Assembly: GCA_963817465.1 (NCBI GenBank)
Contig: CAWFOP010000005.1
Location: 1-64,000, forward strand
From: CAMPKL01 sp963817465
GTDB lineage: Bacteria; Acidobacteriota; Terriglobia; Bryobacterales; UBA6623
Direction of reading: 5' to 3'
DNA: 64,000 nucleotides
The notes under the pieces are model-generated. The model saw only the letters and a list, made by a program, of their open reading frames with translations, had not been told where the DNA came from and did not search any database. The position numbers and the translations under genes are program-made. This document shows positions 7,671 through 16,442 of this stretch, piece by piece (positions within the stretch are counted from its first letter, which is position 1; each line of letters starts with the position of its first letter).

Positions 7671-9804
7671 CTAAACCCGCAGCGGCAACGTCCGCGCCCG
7701 CTTCCCCGTCGTCGCGAATAACGCATTCGCCAGCGCCGGCGCTACCCCGATAATCGGCGTCTCCCCCGCCCCGGCGGCCGGAAGATCCTTACGGTCGAGC
7801 AGCACCGTCTGCAGCGGCGGTACGTCGTTGAAGCGCGGCACGGGATAGAGCGAGAACAGCCCGTTCTGAAGCTTGCCGTTCTCAAACCGGATCGCCTCGG
7901 TCAGCGCTCCGCCCAACCCTTGAATGATCGCCCCGTCGACTTGCGCCTTCAGGTTCAGCGGATTCTGAATCGCGCCGCACTCGAACGCGGTGGTCATGCG
8001 CACGATCTCCGGCCGCCCGTCGCGCGCGCGCACCTCGGCGAAAGTTGCCACGTAGGAGCCTTTCTCGGTCCCGCAGGCCACGCCGCAGCCGGAGCCCTCG
8101 ACGCCGCGCCGGCCCTTCCACCCAAACCGCTCCGCCGCGCTTTTAGCACGTTCTTCAAGCGCTCGTCGTCCAGATTCTCTAGGCGAAACTCCAGCGGGTC
8201 CGCCTCCGCCGCGTCGGCCAACTCATCGACAAACGCCTCGCGCGCGAAGTTATTCCCTGTCGCGGCGATGCCGCGATAGGAGCCCCCGCGCAGCGGCGAA
8301 TCGCAGGGGTAGTATTGGGTTCGAAAATCTTTTGTTGCGTAGGGAAAGTCGATCCCCGCCGTGCCGGTGTTGTAGTTCGTGAACTCCCAGGCGACCACCT
8401 TGCCGCCTGTCACGCCGCCGCGAATATCGAACACTCCCGCCGGCCGAAAGTAGGCCCAGGCGAACTCCTCCTCGCGCGTCCAGCGCAGCGATACCGGCTT
8501 GCCGACTTCCTGCGCAAGCCGCGCGGCCTCGATCGCGACCTCGCCCGTGTGCTTGCCGCCGAACCCGCCGCCGGTGTCGGGAACGATCACCCGCACCTGA
8601 TCGGCGGGCAGGCGGAACGCCTCCATCAACTGCTGCTGCACGCCGAACGGCCGCTGCGTGCCGGTCCAAACCGTCAGCTTGCGCCCTTCCCATTCGGCCG
8701 CCGCCGCGCGAGGCTCCATCGGCGCGTGCTGAATATACGGAATCGTATAGGTCGCCGACAGCGTCTTTTCGGCGCTATCGAGCGCTGCGTCCGGGTCCCC
8801 GCGCTCGTCGCGCCGCGGCCCGCGCCGGCCCTCGCCTTGCTTGACCGCGGTCTTGCGGAAGCGCTCCTCGATCTCGTCGCTCGACGGCTGCGGCGAAGTC
8901 TTCCAGCGCGCCGTCTCGGCGATCGCCGCAACGGCCTTGCGGGCCGCATGAGACGTCGGCGCCGCGCATCCCACGAACTCGCCGTCGCGCAGCGCCGTCG
9001 CGCCCAGCTTCGCGGCGCCGCTCAAATCCGCCTCGAGCAGCGTCGCCCCGTAGGACGGCGCCCGCAGCACCGCCCCGTAGAGCATTCCCGGACGCCGAAT
9101 GTCGGACGGGTAGGCATGCCGGCCCGTCACCACGTCATGCGCCTGGACGCGGCCGAGCGGCTTGCCCAGCACGCGCCATTCGTCCACCGGCGTCAGCGGG
9201 ACTTGCCGCGGCACGCTTGCATCGTTGGTCGACGTCAGCCGCTTCGAACGGGCCAGGTCGCCGTAGCTCATGCGCCGCTCTGAGCTCCGCACGACGCCGT
9301 CTTCAAGAGTGAGAGTCGATCGATCCAGGCCCCATTGCTCGGCGGCCGTCTGCAGCAGCATCTCGCGCACCGCAGCCGCCGCGCGCCGCACCACCGGAAT
9401 CGTCGAAGGCGTCGTGCGGCTGCCCGCCGTCGCGCCGTCGTTCGGCGTCACGGCCGTATCCGCCAGCAGCGCGCGCATGCCCTCCGGAGGAAGCCGCAAC
9501 TCTTCCGCCGCCGCCATCAGCACCTCGGTCCGCGACCCCTGGCCCACGTCGACCTTGCCGGTCAGCACCGTCACCACGCCGTCTTCACCGATGTGTAGGC
9601 GCGCCGACGGCGGAATCGCCGCCCGCTTCGGCCGCGCCCGCCTCTGCCGCGAAAATCCCGCCCGAAGCGGTAATCAGCAGCCCGGCGCCAAGTCCGACGA
9701 AAAATTCCCGCCGGTCCAGCTCGAAGCGATAAGCCGGAGCCTTCGTCCAGCTCGTAACGCTCGGGTTCCAGAGGTCCGATTCACGGTCAGTTTTCAAGCC
9801 GCAT
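7671..9804 (-). pseudogene. molybdenum hydroxylase large subunit (isoquinoline 1-oxidoreductase type), frameshifted
   Basis: Read across the breaks, this is a ~710-residue xanthine dehydrogenase-family molybdopterin subunit. It has a Tat-like N-terminus (DRREFFVGLGAGLL), a cofactor motif GGGFGGKHTGE and a C-terminal GAGETPIIGVAPALANA with the usual catalytic Glu. A strong Shine-Dalgarno (AAGGGGGAC) precedes the ATG at 9804. One base appears missing near 9600, where the frame shifts before LHIGEDG, and one near 8139, where KARR should read K-A-A-A-E-R-F-G-W. A further extra base near 9789 would join MRLEN to DRESDLW. Both sides of each break are well conserved, so sequence error and recent inactivation are both possible. 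The substrate would be an aromatic or heterocyclic compound or an aldehyde, oxidised in the periplasm. Confidence 0.75.
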
Positions 9805-10290
9805 CGGTTTCTTGTCCCCCTTTCTGTCTGAGCGTCGGCAGCCATCCTCACCGCCGACAGAATATTCACGTACCCACAGCAACGGCAAAGGTTGCCGTTC
9901 ATTCCCTCGACAATCTCCGCATCCGTCGGCTTCGGATTCTTCTCGAGCAGCGCCGACGCCGTTAGAATCATCCCCGGCGTGCAATAGCCGCACTGCATCG
10001 CGTCCGCCTCGACGAACGCCTGCTGCACCGGATGCAGCTGCGCGCCGTCCGCCAATCCTTCGATCGTCACAACGCTCCGCCCCGCAACCGATCCGCGCCG
10101 GCGTCAAGCACGAAGGCCGAGCCTCGCCGTCGATCAGCACCGTGCAGGCGCGACACTGCCCCTCCCCGCAGCCGTACTTGGTCCCCGTCAGCCCCACGTC
10201 TTCGCGGATCACGTCGAGCAGCCGCCGTTCGGGGTCCACAGTGACCGTCCGTTCCTTGCCGTTCAATCTAAATTGGACTTTCTCAGCCAT
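9805..10290 (-). pseudogene. molybdenum hydroxylase 2Fe-2S subunit (IorA/CoxS type), frameshifted
   Basis: This is the small iron-sulfur partner of the downstream molybdopterin subunit. The plant-type cluster ligands are visible in CGEGQCRACTVLIDGE, and the second cluster is in MQCGYCTPGM plus NLCRCCGY. One extra base near 10095 shifts the frame just after SCLTPA. Removing it restores GSVAGRSVVTIEG and the rest of the protein. There is no FAD subunit beside it, which fits the two-subunit isoquinoline oxidoreductase type that passes electrons to cytochromes. After the cluster domain the frame runs without a stop into the large subunit, so the true C-terminus cannot be fixed; a second indel near the junction would explain this. 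Confidence 0.75.
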
Positions 10291-10478
10291 GAGAATCTCC
10301 TACGAGCGCAACCGCCCGTCATGATAGCGCCCGGCTCCTGATAGACAACGCATGTGAATTGCACCGACGCTGCCTCCGCCGTCAACCGCGTAACGCGCAC
10401 GCCGCCGCTAAGATCAAGGGATAGTCATCCCCAAGGTCCGCATTTGCAAACCGCTAGCGTCCGCCTGACGCCTCACCC

Positions 10479-11420
10479 ATGACATCCGCAGCGCTTCTCC
10501 CGCTCATCTTCACCGTCCTGGGCCTCGTCGTCTTCGAGGTCATCACCAGCATCGACAACGCCGTTATCAACGCCGAAGTCCTTGCGACCATGTCGGAGAA
10601 GGCGCGCCGATGGTTCCTCACTTGGGGCATTCTGTTCGCAGTCTTCCTGATCCGCGGCCTGCTGCCTTGGCTCATCATCTGGGCGTCGGCGCCCGAGCTC
10701 GGCCCGCACGGCGCCTGGGCCGCCGCATTCAGCAGCGACCCTCAGATCGCCGCCGTCATAGAAAAGTCTTCGCCGCCCTTGTTCGCCCTCGGCGGCGTCT
10801 TCCTCATCATCTTGACGCTGCACTGGCTCTTCCTCGAGCCCAAGAATTACGGCATCGCCGGCGAGCGCCAAATCGAGCGCCACGGCGTTTGGTTCTTCGC
10901 CGTCGTCTCGCTGCTCGTGAGCGTGCTCACCTGGTTCGCCATACAGAACGACGACATGGTGGCCTTCGGCGTCGTTGCCGGCTCCACCGTCTTCTTCATC
11001 GTTCACGGCTTCCGCGAGAACGCCGCCAAGAAAGAGGAAGAGATGCTCGACGCCGGGAAATCAGCCTCCATGAGCGACTGGAGCAAAATCTTCTACCTCG
11101 AAGTCCTCGACGGCAGCTTCTCGATCGACGGCGTACTCGGCGCCTTCGCCTTCACCCTATCCGTCCCAATCATCCTAATCGGCAACGGCATCGGGGCCAT
11201 CGCCGTCCGCTATCTAACCGTGCGCGGCGTCGACACGGTACGGCGCTACAAATACCTCAAGAACGGCGCGATGTATTCGATCTTCGTGCTCGGCATCGTA
11301 ATGCTCGCCGACGCCTTCCTATTCCACGTCCCCGAGTGGGTATCGCCCCTGGCGACATTCATCATCGTCGGTTTCTTCTTCTGGAAATCCACCCGAGAAA
11401 TTGTCCCCCAACCCGCCTGA
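10479..11420 (+). CDS. DUF475 / TerC-like integral membrane protein
   Basis: The 313-residue protein is almost entirely hydrophobic helices, about eight or nine segments. The two signature stretches of the DUF475 branch of the TerC superfamily are present: FEVITSIDNAVINAEVL near residue 20 and YLEVLDGSFSIDGVLGAFA near residue 205, each with acidic residues inside the membrane that could coordinate a metal ion. TerC-type proteins are linked to metal efflux and metalation of exported enzymes, but DUF475 itself is not characterised. It lies 57 bp upstream of nhaA on the same strand, suggesting a shared ion-homeostasis transcript. Confidence 0.85.
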   Translation: MTSAALLPLIFTVLGLVVFEVITSIDNAVINAEVLATMSEKARRWFLTWGILFAVFLIRGLLPWLIIWASAPELGPHGAWAAAFSSDPQIAAVIEKSSPPLFALGGVFLIILTLHWLFLEPKNYGIAGERQIERHGVWFFAVVSLLVSVLTWFAIQNDDMVAFGVVAGSTVFFIVHGFRENAAKKEEEMLDAGKSASMSDWSKIFYLEVLDGSFSIDGVLGAFAFTLSVPIILIGNGIGAIAVRYLTVRGVDTVRRYKYLKNGAMYSIFVLGIVMLADAFLFHVPEWVSPLATFIIVGFFFWKSTREIVPQPA

Positions 11421-11477
11421 ACCGCGTCCCGACCGAACGAGGTGTAGCGCCTACCGCCGCCCCCGAGTCCACTTCCC

Positions 11478-12857
11478 ATGGACGCCCCGGCACGCAGCGT
11501 AGGCGAGAGCAAACAACGCGCCGAACAGTCCCTGGTTGAACGCAACATCGTCCTGCCCGCCCAGCGCTTCATCCACACCGAAACCATCGGCGCGGCAGTC
11601 CTGCTCCTCGCCGCCGCGATCGCTCTCGCTTGGGCCAACTCGCCCTGGAGCGACTCTTACGCTCGCCTCTGGGAAGACACGCACCTCAGCTTCGACCTTG
11701 GCTTCCTGGCCATCGACGAAAGCCTGCGCCACTGGGTGAACGACGGCCTGATGACGATCTTTTTCTTCGTCGTTGGGCTCGAGGTCAAACGTGAGCTGGC
11801 CGACGGCGAACTCTCCACTCTCAGACGCGCCGCGCTGCCCCTCATCGCCGCCCTCGGCGGCATGATCGTCCCCGCAGCTATTTACTTCGCGTTTAACTAC
11901 GGCGGCGACGGGGCCGACGGCTGGGGCGTCCCGATGGCCACCGACATCGCCTTCGCGCTTGGCGTGCTCGCACTGGCCGGCAAGGACCTGCCCTTCCAAG
12001 CGCGCATATTCCTGCTCGCACTCGCCGCCGTCGACGACATCGGCGCCATTCTCGTCATCGCGATCTTCTACTCGTCCGACATCTCGTTCAAAGCGCTGTT
12101 CATCGCAGCGGCTCTGCTCGGCGGCGTCTACGGGTTGCGGAAGGTCGGCCTCCGCGACCTCCAGTTCTACCTTTTCGCCGCGGTAGCTGTCTGGCTTGCC
12201 GTGTTCGAATCCGGAATCCACGCGACGATTGCGGGCGTCGCCCTGGGTCTGCTGACGCCAAGCAAACCTTTCTTCGACCTCAACACCTTCACCGACGCAC
12301 TCGACAAGATCGTCCCGCGCGTCCACAAGGCCAAAGACGAAGACCGCACCGAGGCAGCGGAGTTCAACATAGGCCGCCTCGAAGCGCTCATCGTCGACAG
12401 CGAGGCGCCGCTCGACCGCCGCATACGCCGCACACACGCGTGGTCGAGCTTCCTGATCCTCCCGCTGTTCGCCCTCGCCAACGCCGGAGTCGAGATCACC
12501 GCCGAAGCCGCCGCCGAAGCGGTCAAGAGTATGGTCAGCATCGGCGTCTTCGTGGGCCTGGTCGCGGGCAAGCTGGCCGGGATCGTCGGCTTCTCGTTCG
12601 TGGCTGTCAAGACCGGCGTGGCCGAATTGCCCGAGAACCTTGATTGGAAGCAGCTCACCGGCCTGGCCGCCGTAGCTGGAATCGGTTTCACCGTATCGCT
12701 CTTCATCACCGAGCTGGCATTTACGCAAGGGCAGCAAGCCGGCCAAGCGAAAATCGGCATCCTAGCCGCCTCCCTAGCCGCGGGGGTGCTCGGCCTAGCC
12801 CTGCTAAAATGGGCCGCTCGGCAACGGAGCCGCGGCCATGACGCCGCGTCTAACTAA
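11478..12857 (+). CDS. nhaA: Na+/H+ antiporter NhaA
   Basis: The 459-residue protein exchanges cytoplasmic Na+ or Li+ for external protons across the inner membrane. The ion-binding residues are visible: the Asp of ATDIAFALGVLAL at about residue 157 and the Asp pair of AAVDDIGAILVIAIFY at about 191-192, equivalent to Asp133 and Asp163/164 of the E. coli protein. VGLEVKRELADGEL near the first third is also typical. It is longer than the E. coli protein because of an N-terminal tail of ~30 residues and a charged loop at about residues 280-315. It follows the DUF475 gene closely. Confidence 0.95.
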   Translation: MDAPARSVGESKQRAEQSLVERNIVLPAQRFIHTETIGAAVLLLAAAIALAWANSPWSDSYARLWEDTHLSFDLGFLAIDESLRHWVNDGLMTIFFFVVGLEVKRELADGELSTLRRAALPLIAALGGMIVPAAIYFAFNYGGDGADGWGVPMATDIAFALGVLALAGKDLPFQARIFLLALAAVDDIGAILVIAIFYSSDISFKALFIAAALLGGVYGLRKVGLRDLQFYLFAAVAVWLAVFESGIHATIAGVALGLLTPSKPFFDLNTFTDALDKIVPRVHKAKDEDRTEAAEFNIGRLEALIVDSEAPLDRRIRRTHAWSSFLILPLFALANAGVEITAEAAAEAVKSMVSIGVFVGLVAGKLAGIVGFSFVAVKTGVAELPENLDWKQLTGLAAVAGIGFTVSLFITELAFTQGQQAGQAKIGILAASLAAGVLGLALLKWAARQRSRGHDAASN

Positions 12858-13074
12858 CGCCCAGCGCCGCTGCTGCACTCTAACGCCGCCCGGACCTGCT
12901 CGCGCGCAACCGTCGCCATCTTGTCCGTCGATGAACGACACATCTCCCGCAGGTAAAACGCCGCGTGCGCCTTCGGGTGGTCTGGACGATCCCGAGGCGC
13001 GCCTGCAATCGCGTTGTTCGAGCGGCAGATTGCGGCGGAGTCAGCGCCCCGCCAGAACATCTAAGCCGCTTTCT

Positions 13075-14748
13075 TTACAGCGCGTTGGCTTTCGCCTGCT
13101 GAACGATGTAGTCGCTGACGCGCACGGCGTTCGCCATCATCGTCAGCGTCGGGTTTTGGCAGGCCACCGTCGGCCAGCTCGCGCCGTCGACGACGAACAG
13201 GTTTTTGACCTCCCAAGCCTGGCAATGCTTGTTGAGCACGCTGGTCTTGGGGTTGTCGCCCATACGGGCCGTGCCGACCTCGTGAATGGCGAACCCCGGA
13301 GGCGAATGCTGCCAGCCGCTCTGCGCCACGTCCTTGCAGCCGGCCGACTCGATCATCTTCGCCAGCTCCTCTTGGGCGTCCTTCCACATCGCCTTCTCGT
13401 TTTCGCCGTACGAGCAGTGAATCCGCAGCGCCGGAATGCCCCAGGCGTCGACCAGGTTGGGGTCCAGCTCGACGTAGTTCTCGTATTTCGGCAAGTGCTC
13501 GCAGAACGCGCCCAAGCCGATCACCCAATAGGCGTCGTCGCGCACGCGCCGCTTGAAGTCCTTGCCGAAGCCAGCCGAACCCGTATTGAACACGTGCCGC
13601 GCGCCGCCGGTGATGTGATAGCCGCGGATGAAGCCGCCCGCGTTGACCGTGTCGACGTTGCGGAAGCGGGGGACCAGGATGTGGTTCGGGCTCGTCGGCG
13701 GTCCGGACCAGCGCGGCTCGCTTTTGAGCATCGGCATGTGACCCTGGACGCTGCCCATGAGGTGGTCCATCAGGTTGTGCCCGAGCATGCCGCTCGAGTT
13801 CGCCAGCCCGCCGGGCGCCGAGTTCATCAGGATGCGCGTCGATTCCAGCGTCGAGGCGCCCAGCACGATGATTTTCGCTTTCACCTCGCGCGGCTCGCGA
13901 GTCTCGCGGTCGAAGTAGGCCACGCCCGTCGCGCGCCCGGACTTGTCGGTCATCACGTGGCTGACCACCGAGTCGGTCAGCACCGTCAGCCGCCCGGTCG
14001 CCTCCGCCGCGGCCAAGGTCACGAACGGGCTCGAGAAGTAAGACGTCGTGATGCAGCCGCGGTGGCAAGGCCCGCAGGTGTGGCAAGGCTGGCGGCCGTT
14101 GAGCGGACGCGTCAGCACGGCCGAACGCCCTTCGGTCACCACGCGGCGGAACTTGTTCCAGACCGCTTCCTTGAGGCGCTTTTCGCCGCAGCGCATCGCG
14201 AGCGCCGGCTGAAATTCGCTGTCGGGCACCTGCGGCAGGTTCTCCGCCGTGCCGCTGACGCCGATGAAGCGCTCCACGGTCAAATAGTGCGGCTCGAGCT
14301 CGGCGTAGTTGATCGGCCAATCAACGCCCCAGCCGTCGCGGCTCGCCGCCTTGAAGTCCAGGTCGGAGTGCCGAAACGCTCCCCTGCCCCACGCCAGCGA
14401 CCGCCCGCCCAACGCCCGCAAGCGGATCCAGCGAAACTCCTTGTCCTTGGGATACGAGTAAGGATTCTTGAAGTCGTCGACCCACCACTTGTGGTTCGTT
14501 TCCTCACAGGCGTAGTTCAGCCGCTGCAGCGGCTGATTCCACATGAACTCCTTCGACGTGAAGCGATACTTCGTCTGAAAGCTCTGGACGTGCTCGCTGA
14601 AGTCTTGCGGGGTGACCTTCGAGCCCGCTTCGAGGACTGCGACGCGCATGCCGGCCTCGGTTAGCTGCTTGGCGGCCCATCCGCCGGTGGCGCCTGAGCC
14701 GACGATGACGGCGTCGAAATCGGTCCGATTGCGATTGACGATTTGCAT
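13075..14748 (-). CDS. GMC family FAD-dependent oxidoreductase with Cys-rich cluster
   Basis: The 557-residue protein opens with a Rossmann FAD motif (VIVGSGATGGWAAKQL at about residues 14-30). Near the C-terminus are the conserved His of IHEVGTARMG and the Asn of NPTLTMMANA expected at a GMC active site. At about residue 220 is CHTCGPCHRGC, a Cys cluster in the place where FAD-dependent glucose and gluconate dehydrogenases hold an iron-sulfur cluster. It probably oxidises a sugar or alcohol and passes electrons to an acceptor instead of oxygen. There is no N-terminal signal, and the small Tat-bearing partner subunit common for such enzymes is not adjacent. It follows the SnoaL-like gene by 58 bp. 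Confidence 0.85.
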   Translation of the reverse strand: MQIVNRNRTDFDAVIVGSGATGGWAAKQLTEAGMRVAVLEAGSKVTPQDFSEHVQSFQTKYRFTSKEFMWNQPLQRLNYACEETNHKWWVDDFKNPYSYPKDKEFRWIRLRALGGRSLAWGRGAFRHSDLDFKAASRDGWGVDWPINYAELEPHYLTVERFIGVSGTAENLPQVPDSEFQPALAMRCGEKRLKEAVWNKFRRVVTEGRSAVLTRPLNGRQPCHTCGPCHRGCITTSYFSSPFVTLAAAEATGRLTVLTDSVVSHVMTDKSGRATGVAYFDRETREPREVKAKIIVLGASTLESTRILMNSAPGGLANSSGMLGHNLMDHLMGSVQGHMPMLKSEPRWSGPPTSPNHILVPRFRNVDTVNAGGFIRGYHITGGARHVFNTGSAGFGKDFKRRVRDDAYWVIGLGAFCEHLPKYENYVELDPNLVDAWGIPALRIHCSYGENEKAMWKDAQEELAKMIESAGCKDVAQSGWQHSPPGFAIHEVGTARMGDNPKTSVLNKHCQAWEVKNLFVVDGASWPTVACQNPTLTMMANAVRVSDYIVQQAKANAL

Positions 14749-14806
14749 GAGAGGACTGACTTCAATTTAGCGCGTTCGGCGCGGACGGCTGTCGGTCTGA
14801 TTCGGG

Positions 14807-15208
14807 CTACGACCGACCCATCACGTGTTGGAGCTGAGCCGTATCCGCGTACTGCTGGAAGCTCGTCACTTTGCCGTCTTCGAATTTCCAGACGTGGCAG
14901 GCCTGAGCTTCGACGTCGCGGCCCGTCGCCTTGTACTTGCCGGTGTATCGCGTCTCGACGACGACGGTCCGCCCGGCGTCGTGGAAGTGGTGCGGAACGA
15001 CCGTGAATCCGTCCCATTCCTCCATCAGCTTCAGGAAGAGATTTTGGACGATGGCGTCGGGCCCGACCCAGGGCTCGCCGTCCATCTTGTAGGGATTGCC
15101 TTCGGCCTCGCGCCACTCGATGTCCGGGCTCATACCGGCGAGGACGGTGGGAACGTCGCCCGCTCCGAACGCTTCGTAAAGACCCTTGATCAGTTCCAAA
15201 TTGCTCAT
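14807..15208 (-). CDS. SnoaL-like / NTF2-fold protein
   Basis: The 133-residue protein matches the ketosteroid-isomerase-like SnoaL pattern: an N-terminal helix LIKGLYEAFGAGD, then MSPDIEWRE, and a C-terminal sheet with HVWKFEDGKVTSFQQYADT. Members bind small hydrophobic ligands or act as isomerases, hydrolases or hydroxylases, so function cannot be assigned. The start at 15208 follows a short gap after the SirB1-type gene. It lies between that gene and the GMC oxidoreductase on the same strand, with gaps of 96 and 58 bp, so co-transcription is plausible. Confidence 0.8.
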   Translation of the reverse strand: MSNLELIKGLYEAFGAGDVPTVLAGMSPDIEWREAEGNPYKMDGEPWVGPDAIVQNLFLKLMEEWDGFTVVPHHFHDAGRTVVVETRYTGKYKATGRDVEAQACHVWKFEDGKVTSFQQYADTAQLQHVMGRS

Positions 15209-15304
15209 TGACTACCGCCTTGTGCTGCAAAAGCGGCGCCCGCGCGGACGCCGAATCCGCCATGATAGCCCGACTCGGCGGAAAAACGCCCGATGGAGCG
15301 GCTG

Positions 15305-16138
15305 TCAGTTGAGCTGCGCGAGTGTGCGCTTGATGTTGCCCATCCAAGTTTGAACGTCTTTGGCGTCGTCGCCCTCGGGGCGCAAGGCGGCGTAGATTTC
15401 GAGGTCGTTGAGCGCCTGTTTGCGGCGGCCGAGCTCTTGATTGAGCCAGGCGCGCTGCTTGATCTCGTCGGGCGAGTTCGGCTCGATCGCCAGGATCACG
15501 TCGATCACCTCGAGCGCCTTGCGGTATTGGCGGCTCGTCAAGTAGATAACGCGCAGGTTGTTGCACATGCGCAGAATGATGTGCTCATCGTTGACGGCCA
15601 CAAAGTGCAGGTCGTGCAAGTCCACCGGCCGCCCTTGCAGCGTCCTTACCAGGTCGACGCAGCCTTGCCGGTTGAGCAGGCGCCCCTCGTGGTAGGGGTC
15701 GATGAAGAAGCGCTTGGAGGGCTCCTCGAACTTCACCAGGAAGTGGCTGGGCAGCGCGACGCCGTAGATCGGCAATTCGAGCTTGCGTGCGATCTCGAGG
15801 TAGACCACCGACAGGCTGATCGGGATGCCCGTGCGGCGCTCGAGCACATCGTTCAAAAAGCTGTTGCGCGGATCGTAGTAGTCGTGGCGGTTGCCCTGAA
15901 AGCCGTGGTCTTCGAACAGCACCTTGTTGATGGCTGAAACGACGGCGGCGCCGTCGCCGCGGCCCTTGAGGCGGCGCTCGACCGAGTCGGCGTAACGCTG
16001 CAACTCGTCGAGCACCGGAGAGATGTCAAGGTCGGGGTATTCGATGCGCGCGAGCATGCCGGCCGCGCGCCCAAGCTGGCGATTCGCGATGGGGTTGCGA
16101 ATCAGTTCCGCGAGTCCGTTTGTCGCCGTCGCCGGCAT
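15305..16138 (-). CDS. SirB1 family transglutaminase-like protein with TPR region
   Basis: The 277-residue protein has the SirB1/transglutaminase-like core: YYDPRNSFLNDVLERRTG, then IPISLSVVYLEIARKL at about residues 105-125, and LPSHFLVKFEE. The C-terminal ~80 residues (YRKALEVIDVILAIEPNS onward) form a tetratricopeptide-like pair of helices. The catalytic Cys of transglutaminases is replaced by Ser in ISLSVVYLE, as is usual for this family, so it is probably not a protease. Homologues are widespread and their role is unknown. It is the first of three minus-strand genes. Confidence 0.85.
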   Translation of the reverse strand: MPATATNGLAELIRNPIANRQLGRAAGMLARIEYPDLDISPVLDELQRYADSVERRLKGRGDGAAVVSAINKVLFEDHGFQGNRHDYYDPRNSFLNDVLERRTGIPISLSVVYLEIARKLELPIYGVALPSHFLVKFEEPSKRFFIDPYHEGRLLNRQGCVDLVRTLQGRPVDLHDLHFVAVNDEHIILRMCNNLRVIYLTSRQYRKALEVIDVILAIEPNSPDEIKQRAWLNQELGRRKQALNDLEIYAALRPEGDDAKDVQTWMGNIKRTLAQLN

Positions 16139-16232
16139 CTATGCAGGCAGCATAGCAGTCCGGTCTCGGAGGCGCCGTTGGGGAACATTCAGCGCAACAA
16201 CTTCGTAAAGAAAATCGAGGAGGCGGAGAGGG

Positions 16233-16442
16233 ATGTTCGAGTTTCTGATCACGGCGTTCTTGGCGGTGGCGGCCGTGCCGTTCCTGCTGATCGCGGGCGT
16301 CATCGGATGTGCGTTGTGGGCGGCGTGGACCGTCTTCAAGGTCGCCTGGGGCGTGGCGTGGGCGGTCGTCGGGCTGGTGCTGTGCGGCCTGTTGATGGGC
16401 GCGCTCGCGGTCGGCTGCGGCCTGGCCTGGCTGATCTTTTAG
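16233..16442 (+). CDS. small hydrophobic membrane protein
   Basis: The 69-residue product is made of two long hydrophobic segments rich in Ala, Val, Leu and Trp, joined around a single Lys (TVFKVAWG). A good ribosome-binding site (GGAGGCGGAGAGGG) sits just before the ATG, which supports expression. I recognise no family. Its stop codon overlaps the convergent stop of the sugar isomerase gene by four bases. Confidence 0.6.
   Translation: MFEFLITAFLAVAAVPFLLIAGVIGCALWAAWTVFKVAWGVAWAVVGLVLCGLLMGALAVGCGLAWLIF

Noticed and set aside
12854..13060. 68-residue minus-strand ORF between nhaA and the GMC gene
   Set aside because: It overlaps the nhaA stop, has no ribosome-binding site I can see and no recognisable family. 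A short charged stretch (LREMCRSSTDKM) is suggestive but not enough.
12838..14664. 608-residue plus-strand ORF opposite the GMC oxidoreductase
   Set aside because: It is the antisense of a clear GMC enzyme, is full of Arg, Ala and His-rich low-complexity sequence, and has no recognisable motif. High GC content explains the open frame.
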